From Peptostreptococcaceae bacterium (GTDB taxonomy: Bacteria > Bacillota > Clostridia > Peptostreptococcales > Anaerovoracaceae): a stretch of DNA of 30,773 bases. This document shows positions 13,855 to 22,145 of the stretch, piece after piece; positions within the stretch are counted from its first letter, which is position 1, and each line of letters starts with the position of its first letter. The notes under the pieces were generated by a model. It worked only from the letters and a program-made list of their open reading frames with translations, searched no databases and was not told the DNA's origin. The stretch is from positions 1 through 30,773 of the forward strand of contig JAENWI010000001.1 in assembly GCA_016650115.1 (NCBI GenBank), in the 5' to 3' direction. The translations under genes were made by a program, and so were the position numbers.

Positions 13855-14793
13855 ATGATGGTAAGAGTAGCAGGAATAAGATTTAAAAAGGCCGGCAAGG
13901 TATATTACTTTGACCCTGATGAATTGGATATTAAACAAGGGACTAATGTAATTGTTGAAACAGCAAGAGGCTTAGAGTTTGGAAATGTGACAGCTGATAT
14001 TAAAGAAGTTCCTGAAACACAGATTATCATGCCACTTAAAAAAGTTATTAGAATAGCTGATCAAAAAGACGAGGCACAGCATGAGGAAAATACAAATAAG
14101 AAAGCCCGGGCTATTGAGCTTTGTCTTGAAAAGGTAGCCAAGCATAAACTTGAAATGAAACTTATTGATGTTGAATATACCTTTGACAAAAGTAAAATAA
14201 TATTTTATTTTACTTCAGATGGAAGAGTGGATTTCAGAGATCTGGTAAAAGACCTGGCTAGTGTGTTTAAGATGAGAATTGAACTTAGACAAATAGGCGT
14301 TAGAGATGAATCTAAAATGATGGGTGGAATAGGAAGCTGCGGGAAAGGTCTTTGTTGCAATACATGGTTGCCTGACTTTGAACCTGTTTCAATTAAAATG
14401 GCAAAGGTTCAAAATCTTTCTCTTAATCCAACAAAAATTTCAGGCGTTTGCGGCAGGTTGATGTGTTGTTTGAAATATGAAAATGATATTTATTTGGATC
14501 TTAAAAGAGGAATGCCTGATATTGGCGAAAAAATAAAAACTGTAAATGGCACGGCAGTTGTAATGGATGTGAAAACTCTTGAAAATGTCATAAAATCAAG
14601 ATTGGTGCTTGAAGAAAAAACAGAAGACAAGCCTGAAAAACTAAGTACTGAATTTTATCTTTATAAAAAAGAGGATATTGAAAGACTTGGTATCAATTCT
14701 AAAAAACAAAAAAAAGAAAAGGATATTATAAAGGAAATTGTAGAAGAAGAAGGAGTTTCAATAGCCGAAGTCGAAAAAATCTTAAAGGAGTAA
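13855..14793 (+). CDS. ricT: PSP1-domain protein RicT (YaaT)
   Basis: The product has 312 residues with a PSP1 C-terminal domain. The conserved cysteine pattern is clear: GGIGSCGKGLCC, then SGVCGRLMCC. In Bacillus subtilis the RicT-RicA-RicF complex carries Fe-S clusters and assists RNase Y and sporulation signalling. RicT is often found without the partner genes nearby, as here. The start is ATGATG after GGAGG; the first ATG overlaps nothing and is used. The C-terminal tail is Lys/Glu-rich. It lies next to holB, a conserved link. Confidence 0.9.
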   Translation: MMVRVAGIRFKKAGKVYYFDPDELDIKQGTNVIVETARGLEFGNVTADIKEVPETQIIMPLKKVIRIADQKDEAQHEENTNKKARAIELCLEKVAKHKLEMKLIDVEYTFDKSKIIFYFTSDGRVDFRDLVKDLASVFKMRIELRQIGVRDESKMMGGIGSCGKGLCCNTWLPDFEPVSIKMAKVQNLSLNPTKISGVCGRLMCCLKYENDIYLDLKRGMPDIGEKIKTVNGTAVVMDVKTLENVIKSRLVLEEKTEDKPEKLSTEFYLYKKEDIERLGINSKKQKKEKDIIKEIVEEEGVSIAEVEKILKE

Positions 14794-14795
14794 CT

Positions 14796-15566
14796 TTGGA
14801 AACAAAATTAGAGAAAGGTGAAAGAATAGATTGTATTAGATTTGGCGACCTCAGGCTTATACAAAAGCCTGAGGATTTTTGCTATGGAGTAGATGCTGTT
14901 TTATTAGCACATTTTGCGGCGACAGATGGTGAACAGAAAAATATAAAAAGAGTAAAATCAAAGAGAGCAATGGATTTAGGCACAGGTACCGGAATAGTAC
15001 CTTTAATACTCAGTCATAAAACAGATATAACGGAAATTTTTGGCCTTGAAATTCAAAAGGAATCTTTTCAGCGAGCTCTTAGAAATATGGAACTAAATGG
15101 ATTAGAGAAAAGAATAGAGATTTTATATGGAGATGTATCAGATATAGAAAACGTAATAAATAAAGATTTTGTCGGAACGTTTGATATGGTAACGGCTAAC
15201 CCGCCATACATTTTAAAAAATGGCGCTGTCAAAAATGAAAAAACGGCGAAAATGATTGCAAGACATGAAACGAGCGGACTAATAGATGATTTTATCAAGA
15301 CAGCTGCATTGCTTCTTAAACCAAAGTGCGACTTTTATATGGTTCACAGACCAAGCAGGCTCATTGATATTTGTGTGTCTTGCAGGGTAAATAAGCTTGA
15401 ACCAAAGGGAATCCGTTTAGTATCTCCAAGAGAAGGAGAAATCCCAAATATAATGCTGATCCATTGTGTGAAGTATGGGAATCCTGAATTGAAATTCATG
15501 AAAAATTTAAATATTTATGAAGGGACATCATATTCCAAAGAAATTAAAGAAATTTACGAAAGATAA
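14796..15566 (+). CDS. tRNA1(Val) A37 N6-methyltransferase (TrmN6/YabB-like)
   Basis: The product has 256 residues. A TTG start at 14796 is favoured by AAAGGAG at 14784-14790. It is a class I S-adenosylmethionine methyltransferase: motif I AMDLGTGTGIVPLIL, and the N6-adenine motif NPPYI. The opening 'RFGDLRLIQKPEDFCYGVDAVLL' is typical of the TrmN6 family, which modifies A37 of valine tRNA. In other Firmicutes the orthologue sits in this same group before rsmI; here no rsmI follows. The symbol is withheld because the tRNA target in clostridia is uncertain. Confidence 0.87.
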   Translation: METKLEKGERIDCIRFGDLRLIQKPEDFCYGVDAVLLAHFAATDGEQKNIKRVKSKRAMDLGTGTGIVPLILSHKTDITEIFGLEIQKESFQRALRNMELNGLEKRIEILYGDVSDIENVINKDFVGTFDMVTANPPYILKNGAVKNEKTAKMIARHETSGLIDDFIKTAALLLKPKCDFYMVHRPSRLIDICVSCRVNKLEPKGIRLVSPREGEIPNIMLIHCVKYGNPELKFMKNLNIYEGTSYSKEIKEIYER

Positions 15567-15581
15567 TTCATTAAAAAATAC

Positions 15582-15610
15582 TTGTATTTTTCCATATTAT
15601 GGTAGATAAT
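15582..15610 (+). promoter_or_regulatory. Candidate promoter before the DUF948-like gene
   Basis: TTGTAT at 15582-15587, a 17-base spacer, and GATAAT at 15605-15610. The AAAATACTTGTATTTT hairpin overlapping the -35 might also weakly terminate the previous unit. Confidence 0.45.
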
Positions 15611-15655
15611 GAACATACATACATTATTGAATATTAAATTGGAGGGAGTACATAT

Positions 15656-15979
15656 ATGGAAATCACACTTTCCCTAAAAGATATGGGGATACTTTTAATT
15701 GGAATAGGGTTAATTGTACTGCTAATGTATAGTATTGTTTTTGTTAAAAATCTCATCCAGACAATAAAGGTAACTAATAAAATACTGGAAGATTCAAAGG
15801 TTATAACTTCAATAGCAGCAGATAGAGCAAAAGAAATTGATTCAATAGTAGGAGATGTTTCTGTATCTGTTGGAAGCATAACGGAATCAATAAAAGGAAA
15901 TCAAAGCGCTTTAAAGGCACTCTCAACAATTGTTAATACATTTGGAGCCATTAAGAGCTTATTTAATAAGGAAAAGTAA
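15656..15979 (+). CDS. DUF948-like small membrane protein
   Basis: The product has 107 residues, starting after GGAGGGAGT. Residues about 8-30 form one transmembrane helix. The rest is a heptad-like, Ser/Ile/Val-rich segment (KVTNKILEDSKVITSIAADRAKEIDSI...) consistent with a coiled coil, and the tail is short and basic. This is the architecture of DUF948/YtxG-type proteins, which are membrane-anchored and of unclear function. It is followed 26 bases later by abrB. The family call is by architecture, not by a clear motif. Confidence 0.6.
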   Translation: MEITLSLKDMGILLIGIGLIVLLMYSIVFVKNLIQTIKVTNKILEDSKVITSIAADRAKEIDSIVGDVSVSVGSITESIKGNQSALKALSTIVNTFGAIKSLFNKEK

Positions 15980-16005
15980 TGTTATTTTGAAAGAGAGGTA
16001 AAAAT

Positions 16006-16248
16006 ATGAAAGCTACAGGAATTGTTAGAAAAGTTGATAAGTTAGGACGTATTGTTTTACCTATTGAATTGAGAAATACTTTGGAAATAGGTATAGGAGA
16101 TCCAATAGAAATATATGTTGATGGTGACTTTATTCTGCTGAAAAAATATGCACCTCAATGCATTTTCTGCGGAAATGCGAAGGACGTTGAGAGCGTCAGG
16201 GGTAGGAATGTCTGCACTAATTGTCTGAAGGAAATTAAAGGACTATAG
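16006..16248 (+). CDS. abrB: AbrB-family transition-state regulator
   Basis: The product has 80 residues with a good AGAGAGG site upstream. Residues 1-50 are the swapped-hairpin AbrB domain (GIVRKVDKLGRIVLPIELRNTLEIG, close to the start of B. subtilis AbrB). The C-terminal part has CIFCG...CTNC, a two-CxxC zinc-binding pattern common in clostridial AbrB. It is probably a DNA-binding tetramer affecting stationary-phase or sporulation genes. The gene closes the tmk-to-abrB group, the same neighbourhood as in Bacillus. A strong terminator follows. Confidence 0.9.
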   Translation: MKATGIVRKVDKLGRIVLPIELRNTLEIGIGDPIEIYVDGDFILLKKYAPQCIFCGNAKDVESVRGRNVCTNCLKEIKGL

Positions 16249-16280
16249 AACAAAAACCCCGCCTAGGCGGGGTTTTTGTT
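16249..16280. terminator. Strong bidirectional-type terminator after abrB
   Basis: A perfect 15-base inverted repeat, arms 16249-16263 and 16266-16280 around TA, with a GC-rich core (CCCCGCC) and a T-run on the right arm. Confidence 0.95.
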
Positions 16281-16307
16281 GTTTTTGGTAAAGATAGTAT
16301 TAATAAC

Positions 16308-16336
16308 TTGAAAAAAGATGTGATAATAGGTATAAT
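16308..16336 (+). promoter_or_regulatory. Promoter of murA
   Basis: TTGAAA at 16308-16313, a 17-base spacer and a perfect TATAAT at 16331-16336, between the abrB terminator and the murA start. Confidence 0.75.
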
Positions 16337-16389
16337 ATTTAAGGAAGATAAAGTGTTTTATACACGTTAATATATGTTTGGAGGTAACT

Positions 16390-17652
16390 GTGGCAAAATA
16401 TCTGGTACAAAAAAGCAAACCACTAAATGGTGAGGTAATAATAAGCGGTTCAAAAAATGCAATACTGCCAATAATGGCAGCTGCAATTTTAACCAGGGGA
16501 AAGTGTGAATTATTTGAAGTCCCTGCATTAAGAGATGTTGATGTAATGGCTAAATTACTTAGATGCGTAGGTTCAACGGTTGTTGAGGATTATGAAAACA
16601 GCAGACTTGAAATATTAACAGAAGAAATACTTGCAGAGGAAGCACCATATGAACTAGTTAAGAAAATGAGAGCATCAATCTTGATAATGGGAGCCCTTCT
16701 TGCCAGAACAGGAAAAGCCAGGGTAGCACTTCCCGGGGGCTGTGCCATCGGTGCAAGACCTATTGATTTGCATCTAAAAGGATTTCAGGCAATGGGAGCT
16801 ACAATAACAGAAGGACACGGATATGTTGAGGCAAGAGCAGAAAGACTTGTAGGAGCTAATATATATTTGGATTTCCCCAGCGTGGGAGCAACTGAAAATA
16901 TTATTATGGCAGCGTCCTTGGCTCAAGGTATTACAATCCTTGAAAACGTAGCAGAAGAACCGGAAATTGTTGATTTGGCTAATTTCTTGAATAAGATGGG
17001 GGCTAAAATAAAAGGTGCCGGTACTGATACAATTAAAATAGAGGGTGTAAAAGAATTATTCGGAACAAAACACGCGGTTATTCCTGACCGAATTGAAACT
17101 GGAACGTTTATGGTGGCGGCAGCAATTACTAGGGGAACTGTTTTAATAAAAAATGCTATGCCTGATCATGTAAAGCCAATTATCGCAAAACTTAGAGAAT
17201 GTGGTGTCGTGGTGGAATACAACGATGAGAGTATTTTAATAAAAGCAGATATTAATCCTCTTGTTTCCACTGATGTAAAAACTCTTCCATATCCTGGATT
17301 TCCAACAGATATGCAATCACAGTTCATGTCTTTGCTTGCCACGGTCAAAGGGTCAAGTACGGTAAATGAAACAGTCTTTGAAAATCGCTATATGCATATT
17401 GGGGAATTGAACCGAATGGGTGCCAATATAAAAATTGAGGGCAGAAGTGCTGTTATACAGGGTGAAAAGACGCTTCAGGGAGCACAGGTTATTGCTACTG
17501 ATTTAAGGGCTGGAGCTGCATTGGTTCTGGCTGGTTTCATGGCAGAAGGGGTAACAGAAATTTCAGAGATTTACCACATTGAAAGAGGATATGAAAAATT
17601 CCTGGTTAAATTTAGAAAATTAGGTGCAACAATTATTAGAATTGAAGACTAA
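16390..17652 (+). CDS. murA: UDP-N-acetylglucosamine 1-carboxyvinyltransferase
   Basis: The product has 420 residues from the GTG at 16390, chosen because GGAGG (16380-16384) lies five bases upstream; an earlier in-frame TTG at 16378 overlaps that site. The enzyme transfers enolpyruvate from PEP to UDP-GlcNAc, the first committed step of peptidoglycan synthesis. Lys22-Asn23 (SGSKNAILP), the catalytic loop LPGGCAIGARPIDLH with Cys118 (the fosfomycin target), and GAGAAL-like RAGAALVLAGF are intact. It is a single-gene unit with its own promoter and terminator. Firmicutes often have two MurA paralogues; which one this is cannot be told. Confidence 0.95.
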   Translation: MAKYLVQKSKPLNGEVIISGSKNAILPIMAAAILTRGKCELFEVPALRDVDVMAKLLRCVGSTVVEDYENSRLEILTEEILAEEAPYELVKKMRASILIMGALLARTGKARVALPGGCAIGARPIDLHLKGFQAMGATITEGHGYVEARAERLVGANIYLDFPSVGATENIIMAASLAQGITILENVAEEPEIVDLANFLNKMGAKIKGAGTDTIKIEGVKELFGTKHAVIPDRIETGTFMVAAAITRGTVLIKNAMPDHVKPIIAKLRECGVVVEYNDESILIKADINPLVSTDVKTLPYPGFPTDMQSQFMSLLATVKGSSTVNETVFENRYMHIGELNRMGANIKIEGRSAVIQGEKTLQGAQVIATDLRAGAALVLAGFMAEGVTEISEIYHIERGYEKFLVKFRKLGATIIRIED

Positions 17653-17656
17653 TACT

Positions 17657-17687
17657 AAACTATCCCACCTGTTCTGGGATAGTTTTT
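17657..17687 (+). terminator. Terminator after murA
   Basis: AAACTATCCCA and TGGGATAGTTT (core arms 17659-17667 and 17675-17683) with a seven-base loop; T-run to 17687. It starts four bases after the murA stop codon. Confidence 0.9.
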
Positions 17688-17721
17688 AAAAATATTCCAA
17701 TATAAAAAGGCGGATGTAATA

Positions 17722-19671
17722 ATGGAAGAAAAATATTTAAAACTCCTTGCAAAGGAATACCCAAATATAAAAAGTGCTGCTGCTGAAATTATTAATCTCA
17801 GTGCAATATTAAGTTTGCCAAAGGGAACGGAGTTCTTTTTCAGTGATTTACATGGAGAACATGAAGCCTTTATACATATGCTTAAAAGTGCATCAGGTGT
17901 AATAAGATCAAGAATTGATGACATATTCGGCAAATCACTTTCTGTAAAGGATAGAGACAGCCTGGCAGCATTAATTTATAGCTCTGAAGAGGAAATTAAA
18001 AATATAAAGGCTGGGAATGAAGATTATGATGAATGGTGTAAAGTTTCAATTTATAGACTTATTGAAGTCTGCAAGTCAGTTTCGACTAAATATACCAGAT
18101 CAAAAGTCCGTAAAAGACTACCTGTAAATTCCGGATATATAATGGATGAGCTGCTTCATGCTGAGGACGAAGCTAATAAAGAACATTATTATTCGGAAAT
18201 AATCAATTCAATTATTGCATGCCAGATGGGAGAGACGTTTATCAATCAGATAGCAAAAACAATTGGAAGACTAACGGTAGACAGACTTCATATAATAGGT
18301 GACATCTTCGATAGAGGGCCTCATCCTGATTATATTATGAATTTCCTGATGGATTTTCATGATGTTGATTTCCAATGGGGAAATCATGATATCCTTTGGA
18401 TGGGGGCTGCAACCGGCAACTGGGCATGTATAACAAATGTCATAAGACAAAACATAAGTTACAACAATTTTGATATGCTTGAGGTCGGCTATGGTATTAA
18501 TTTAAGACCGCTTGCCATGTTTGCCAATGATGTATATAAAGATGACCCCTGCAGTTTATTTGCTCCTCATATGCTGGATGAAAATAAATTTGACACTGTA
18601 GATGAGTCATTGACAGCGAAAATGCATAAGGCAATTTTAATCATACAGCTAAAAGTTGAGGGAGCCCGTATTATGGCTCATCCTGAATATAAAATGGAAG
18701 ATCGCCTGCTACTGGACAAAATAGATTTTGAAAATGGCACAATAAAAATCAATCAAACGGAATATAAAATGAAGGATATGAATTTCCCTACCATTGACTC
18801 TGAAAACCCATATGAACTTTCAAAAGCAGAAGAGAATTTATTGAATACAATTGAAGCCTCCTTTCTTCACAGTGAATCACTTCAACGACAAATAAAATTC
18901 CTTTTCAGCCATGGAGCAATGTATATGTGTATTAATGGGAATCTGCTATACCATGGTTGTATTCCAATGACAAATGACGGTGAATTTGAAAATTGCACGA
19001 TTAACGGAACGACCTGCAAAGGTAAAAAACTGCTTGATTACATAGATCAACAAGTCAGAAATGCTTATTTTAATCCGTCAAAATCTGAGGAAACTGGACG
19101 ATCAGGAGATATTATGTGGTATTTGTGGCTTGGGAATAAATCACCTCTTTTTGGAAAAGATAAGATGGCAACATTCGAGAGATTTTTTATTGAAGAAGAA
19201 AGCACACATAGAGAAAAATCTGATCCATATTATGAATTGAATAATAAGAAAGAAATATGCGAAAAAATATTAAAAGAGTTCAACCTTGATATAACGTCAT
19301 CCCATATATTAAATGGACATGTTCCTGTAAAAATAAAAGATGGAGAAAGCCCAATCAAGGGCGAGGGCTTATTGTATATTATCGATGGTGGAATGTCTAA
19401 GGCATACCAGAAAACAACAGGAATAGCAGGATATACCTTTATCTCAAGTTCAAGATATATGGCATTGACAGAACATTTCCCTTATATGCCTGCATATGAA
19501 AACAGGGAGGAAAAATATACAGCTCCTAAAATTAAAATTGTTGAAACTTTTAAAAAAAGAATAAATGTTAGTGATACAGATATTGGTCATACCATTCAGG
19601 AAGATGTTAAAGAGCTTCAAAATCTCGTCAATGCTTATAAAATAGGGGTTATAAAAGAAATAATTCAGTAG
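17722..19671 (+). CDS. fbp: Fructose-1,6-bisphosphatase, class III
   Basis: The product has 649 residues, matching the long class III enzyme of Firmicutes. It hydrolyses fructose 1,6-bisphosphate to fructose 6-phosphate in gluconeogenesis. It belongs to the metallophosphatase fold: FFSDLHGEHEAF (39-50) gives the Asp and His metal ligands, IIGDIFDRGPHPDYIM the Asp-Arg motif, and WGNHDILWMGA the Asn-His motif. A later LNGHVPVK supplies another His. AAGGCGG precedes the ATG. No promoter is obvious in the 34 bases after the murA terminator. metY follows after 27 bases. Confidence 0.96.
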   Translation: MEEKYLKLLAKEYPNIKSAAAEIINLSAILSLPKGTEFFFSDLHGEHEAFIHMLKSASGVIRSRIDDIFGKSLSVKDRDSLAALIYSSEEEIKNIKAGNEDYDEWCKVSIYRLIEVCKSVSTKYTRSKVRKRLPVNSGYIMDELLHAEDEANKEHYYSEIINSIIACQMGETFINQIAKTIGRLTVDRLHIIGDIFDRGPHPDYIMNFLMDFHDVDFQWGNHDILWMGAATGNWACITNVIRQNISYNNFDMLEVGYGINLRPLAMFANDVYKDDPCSLFAPHMLDENKFDTVDESLTAKMHKAILIIQLKVEGARIMAHPEYKMEDRLLLDKIDFENGTIKINQTEYKMKDMNFPTIDSENPYELSKAEENLLNTIEASFLHSESLQRQIKFLFSHGAMYMCINGNLLYHGCIPMTNDGEFENCTINGTTCKGKKLLDYIDQQVRNAYFNPSKSEETGRSGDIMWYLWLGNKSPLFGKDKMATFERFFIEEESTHREKSDPYYELNNKKEICEKILKEFNLDITSSHILNGHVPVKIKDGESPIKGEGLLYIIDGGMSKAYQKTTGIAGYTFISSSRYMALTEHFPYMPAYENREEKYTAPKIKIVETFKKRINVSDTDIGHTIQEDVKELQNLVNAYKIGVIKEIIQ

Positions 19672-19698
19672 CTTATTGTAGTAATATGAAAGGAAATT

Positions 19699-20976
19699 AT
19701 GATGAAGAAAATATATGAATTTGAAACAGCCTGCGTTCACGGTGCTTATAAAGCAGAAAGCGGAGAGCCGCAGCAATTACCAATTATTCAGAATACAACA
19801 TACAGATATTATAATGCAAAAGATGTAGCAGACCTTTTCGATTTGGAAAGCGCCGGATATTTTTATTCGAGGCTTGGAAATCCTACGGTGAATGCACTTG
19901 AAGAAAAAATGGCTCTTCTAGAAGGAGGCACAGCAGGTTTGGCAGCTTCATCAGGACAAAGTGCCACTTTAATGACGATGCTGAATATCTGTAAGGCAGG
20001 GGATCATGTTATTTCATCTATCAGTGTTTATGGAGGTACCTTTAATTTGTTAGGTGTTACTCTCCAAAAGATGGGAATTGAAGTTACTTTTATTGATCAG
20101 GATATATCATTAGATGAAATACTAAGTTTTAATAAGCCAAATACAAAAGTTTTATTTGCAGAAACACTTTCAAATCCATCCCTGAATGTTCTGGATTTTG
20201 AAAAGTTTTCTAATGCTGCAAAAAAAATGGGAGTACCATTAATTATTGATAACACTCTCGCTACCCCGGCTTTATGCAGACCAATCGAATATGGCGCTGA
20301 TATTGTCATCCAATCTACTACAAAATATGCGGATGGTCATGGAAGCAGCCTAGGAGGTATGGTCGTAGAGGCTGGAACATTTGACTGGTCAATCGACGGG
20401 AAATTCCCAGAGATGACTGAACCAGATCCCAGCTATCACGGATTGAAATTTTATGAAAAATTTGGGAGTATTGCTTTTGCACTCAAGTTAAGAGCTCAAA
20501 TGCTTAGAGACATGGGATGCACAATGGCACCTATGAATGCTTATTTAACGCATCAAGGGCTTCAAACTCTACATTTGAGAATGGAAAGGCATAGTGAGAA
20601 TGCACTTGCTCTTGCTAATTTCCTACAGGGGAATGAAAATGTTGAATGGGTAATATATCCTGGTCTTGAAAAAGACAAGAATTATAAACTGTCAAAAAAA
20701 TATTTACCAAATGGTGCCAGCGGCGTTTTAACATTTGGGGTGAAGGGTGGAAAAACTGCCGGTGAGAAGTTCCTTGAGAAACTTGAACTTGCAAGTATTG
20801 TTGTACATGTTGGCGATATTCGCACCAGCGTTCTTCATCCGGCAAGCACAACACACAGACAACTATCAGAATCGGAACAATTGAAAGCTGGAATAAAACC
20901 AGAATTAATAAGAGTTTCGGTTGGTCTTGAATCAATTAAGGATATAATTGCTGATTTTGAAAATGCATTGAAATAA
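19699..20976 (+). CDS. metY: O-acetylhomoserine sulfhydrylase
   Basis: The product has 425 residues, longer than cystathionine gamma-synthases (about 380) and normal for O-acetylhomoserine aminocarboxypropyltransferase. It is a PLP enzyme making homocysteine from O-acetylhomoserine and sulfide. Visible are YSRLGNPTVNALE, the active-site loop DNTLATP (Asp184), and the Schiff-base Lys209 in QSTTKYADGHG. AAAGGAA precedes ATGATG. The gene follows fbp closely and precedes metA by 20 bases. No S-box or T-box leader is seen before it. Confidence 0.92.
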   Translation: MMKKIYEFETACVHGAYKAESGEPQQLPIIQNTTYRYYNAKDVADLFDLESAGYFYSRLGNPTVNALEEKMALLEGGTAGLAASSGQSATLMTMLNICKAGDHVISSISVYGGTFNLLGVTLQKMGIEVTFIDQDISLDEILSFNKPNTKVLFAETLSNPSLNVLDFEKFSNAAKKMGVPLIIDNTLATPALCRPIEYGADIVIQSTTKYADGHGSSLGGMVVEAGTFDWSIDGKFPEMTEPDPSYHGLKFYEKFGSIAFALKLRAQMLRDMGCTMAPMNAYLTHQGLQTLHLRMERHSENALALANFLQGNENVEWVIYPGLEKDKNYKLSKKYLPNGASGVLTFGVKGGKTAGEKFLEKLELASIVVHVGDIRTSVLHPASTTHRQLSESEQLKAGIKPELIRVSVGLESIKDIIADFENALK

Positions 20977-20996
20977 AATAGAAATGGAGAAATAGG

Positions 20997-21911
20997 ATGC
21001 CGATTATAATACCTAATGAATTGCCTGCATTTGATACATTGCAGGGAGAAAATATTTTTGCTATGAGTAAAGCAAGAGCAGTTGCTCAGGATATAAGACC
21101 TCTTAAAATCCTGGTGGTTAATTTAATGCCGACTAAGATTTCAACAGAAACACAACTAGCCAGAGTGCTTGCAAATTCTCCGCTTCAGGTAGAATTAACT
21201 TTTTTATGTATGGATACACATGAATCGAAAAACACGGATAAATCTCATCTGGATGAATTCTACAGAACTTTTGATGAAGTGAAAAACCAGCGTTTTGATG
21301 GAATGATTTTAACGGGAGCACCTATCGAAACGTTACCTTTTGAAGAGGTTGACTACTGGAAAGAGCTTTGCAAAATAATGGAATTTTCTAAGACAAATGT
21401 ATACAGCAGTGTTCATATCTGCTGGGGAGCTCAGGCTGCCCTTTATTATCATTATGGAATTAATAAATATCATGTTGATAAGAAAATTTTCGGTGTTTTC
21501 GAGCATAAGGTGGTCAGACCTTATAATCCTCTCGTCAGGGGTTTTGATGAGGTTTTTTATGCACCTCACTCCAGATATACGACAATTAAGAAAAATGAAA
21601 TACTTGCGGAACCGGCTTTAAGAATACTTGCGGAATCAGAAGAGGTAGGTATACATATTATGGCAACCGAAAATGGCAGACAAATATTTATTATGGGTCA
21701 TCAGGAATATGATAAGGAGACTTTGGCCTCGGAGTATTTTAGAGACATTAATAAAGGGACAGATATTAATATTCCATGTAATTATTTTAAAGACGATGAT
21801 CCGGAAAAGGAAATTCTTTTCAGATGGAGAAGCCATGCGAGTTTGCTTTTCTGCAATTGGCTAAATTATTATGTTTATCAGGAAACCCCATTTGATTTGG
21901 ATTCTTTATAA
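20997..21911 (+). CDS. metA: Homoserine O-acetyltransferase of the MetA type
   Basis: The product has 304 residues. The fold is the MetA class I glutamine amidotransferase-like one: nucleophile Cys142 (HICWGAQ), His235 and Glu237 (MGHQEYD). Residue 111 is Glu in TGAPIETLPF; in characterised MetA proteins Glu here marks acetyl-CoA use, and Gly marks succinyl-CoA use. It therefore makes O-acetylhomoserine, the substrate of the upstream metY. Many databases label such proteins homoserine O-succinyltransferase. The ATG follows GGAGAAATAGG. A terminator follows. Confidence 0.93.
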   Translation: MPIIIPNELPAFDTLQGENIFAMSKARAVAQDIRPLKILVVNLMPTKISTETQLARVLANSPLQVELTFLCMDTHESKNTDKSHLDEFYRTFDEVKNQRFDGMILTGAPIETLPFEEVDYWKELCKIMEFSKTNVYSSVHICWGAQAALYYHYGINKYHVDKKIFGVFEHKVVRPYNPLVRGFDEVFYAPHSRYTTIKKNEILAEPALRILAESEEVGIHIMATENGRQIFIMGHQEYDKETLASEYFRDINKGTDINIPCNYFKDDDPEKEILFRWRSHASLLFCNWLNYYVYQETPFDLDSL

Positions 21912-21963
21912 ATCAAACATGTAAAATACTGTTTTAAAACAAAAACTGAATAGCATTATCAAG

Positions 21964-22006
21964 ACGCTGACAATTGTTTAAATTTTAACATTCAGCGCCT
22001 TTTTTA
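21964..22006 (+). terminator. Terminator after metA
   Basis: CGCTGA (21965-21970) pairs with TCAGCG (21992-21997), with a possible inner GTT/AAC pairing. CC and a run of six T follow. The stem is short, but the T-run is good. Confidence 0.7.
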
Positions 22007-22045
22007 ATGCGCTTAAAAGTGTATTGTATACATCTGTTTTTCGTC

Positions 22046-22074
22046 TTGCTATATATCCTGTAATGTGGTTAAAT
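22046..22074 (+). promoter_or_regulatory. Candidate promoter of the rnf operon
   Basis: TTGCTA at 22046-22051, a 17-base spacer and TTAAAT at 22069-22074. A TATAAT at 22118-22123 has no good -35. The site lies between the metA terminator and rnfC. Confidence 0.4.
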
Positions 22075-22145
22075 CAATTTTATTGTATTAACAATAAATA
22101 ATAAAGTAACAGGAAATTATAATTCCGGAAAAGAGTGGGAAGGGT

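Noticed and set aside
19672..19698. SAM riboswitch or T-box before the methionine genes
   Set aside because: The gap is only 27 bases and holds just a ribosome binding site.
22118..22123. TATAAT as the rnf operon -10
   Set aside because: No acceptable -35 at 15-19 bases upstream, and it would leave a very short leader.
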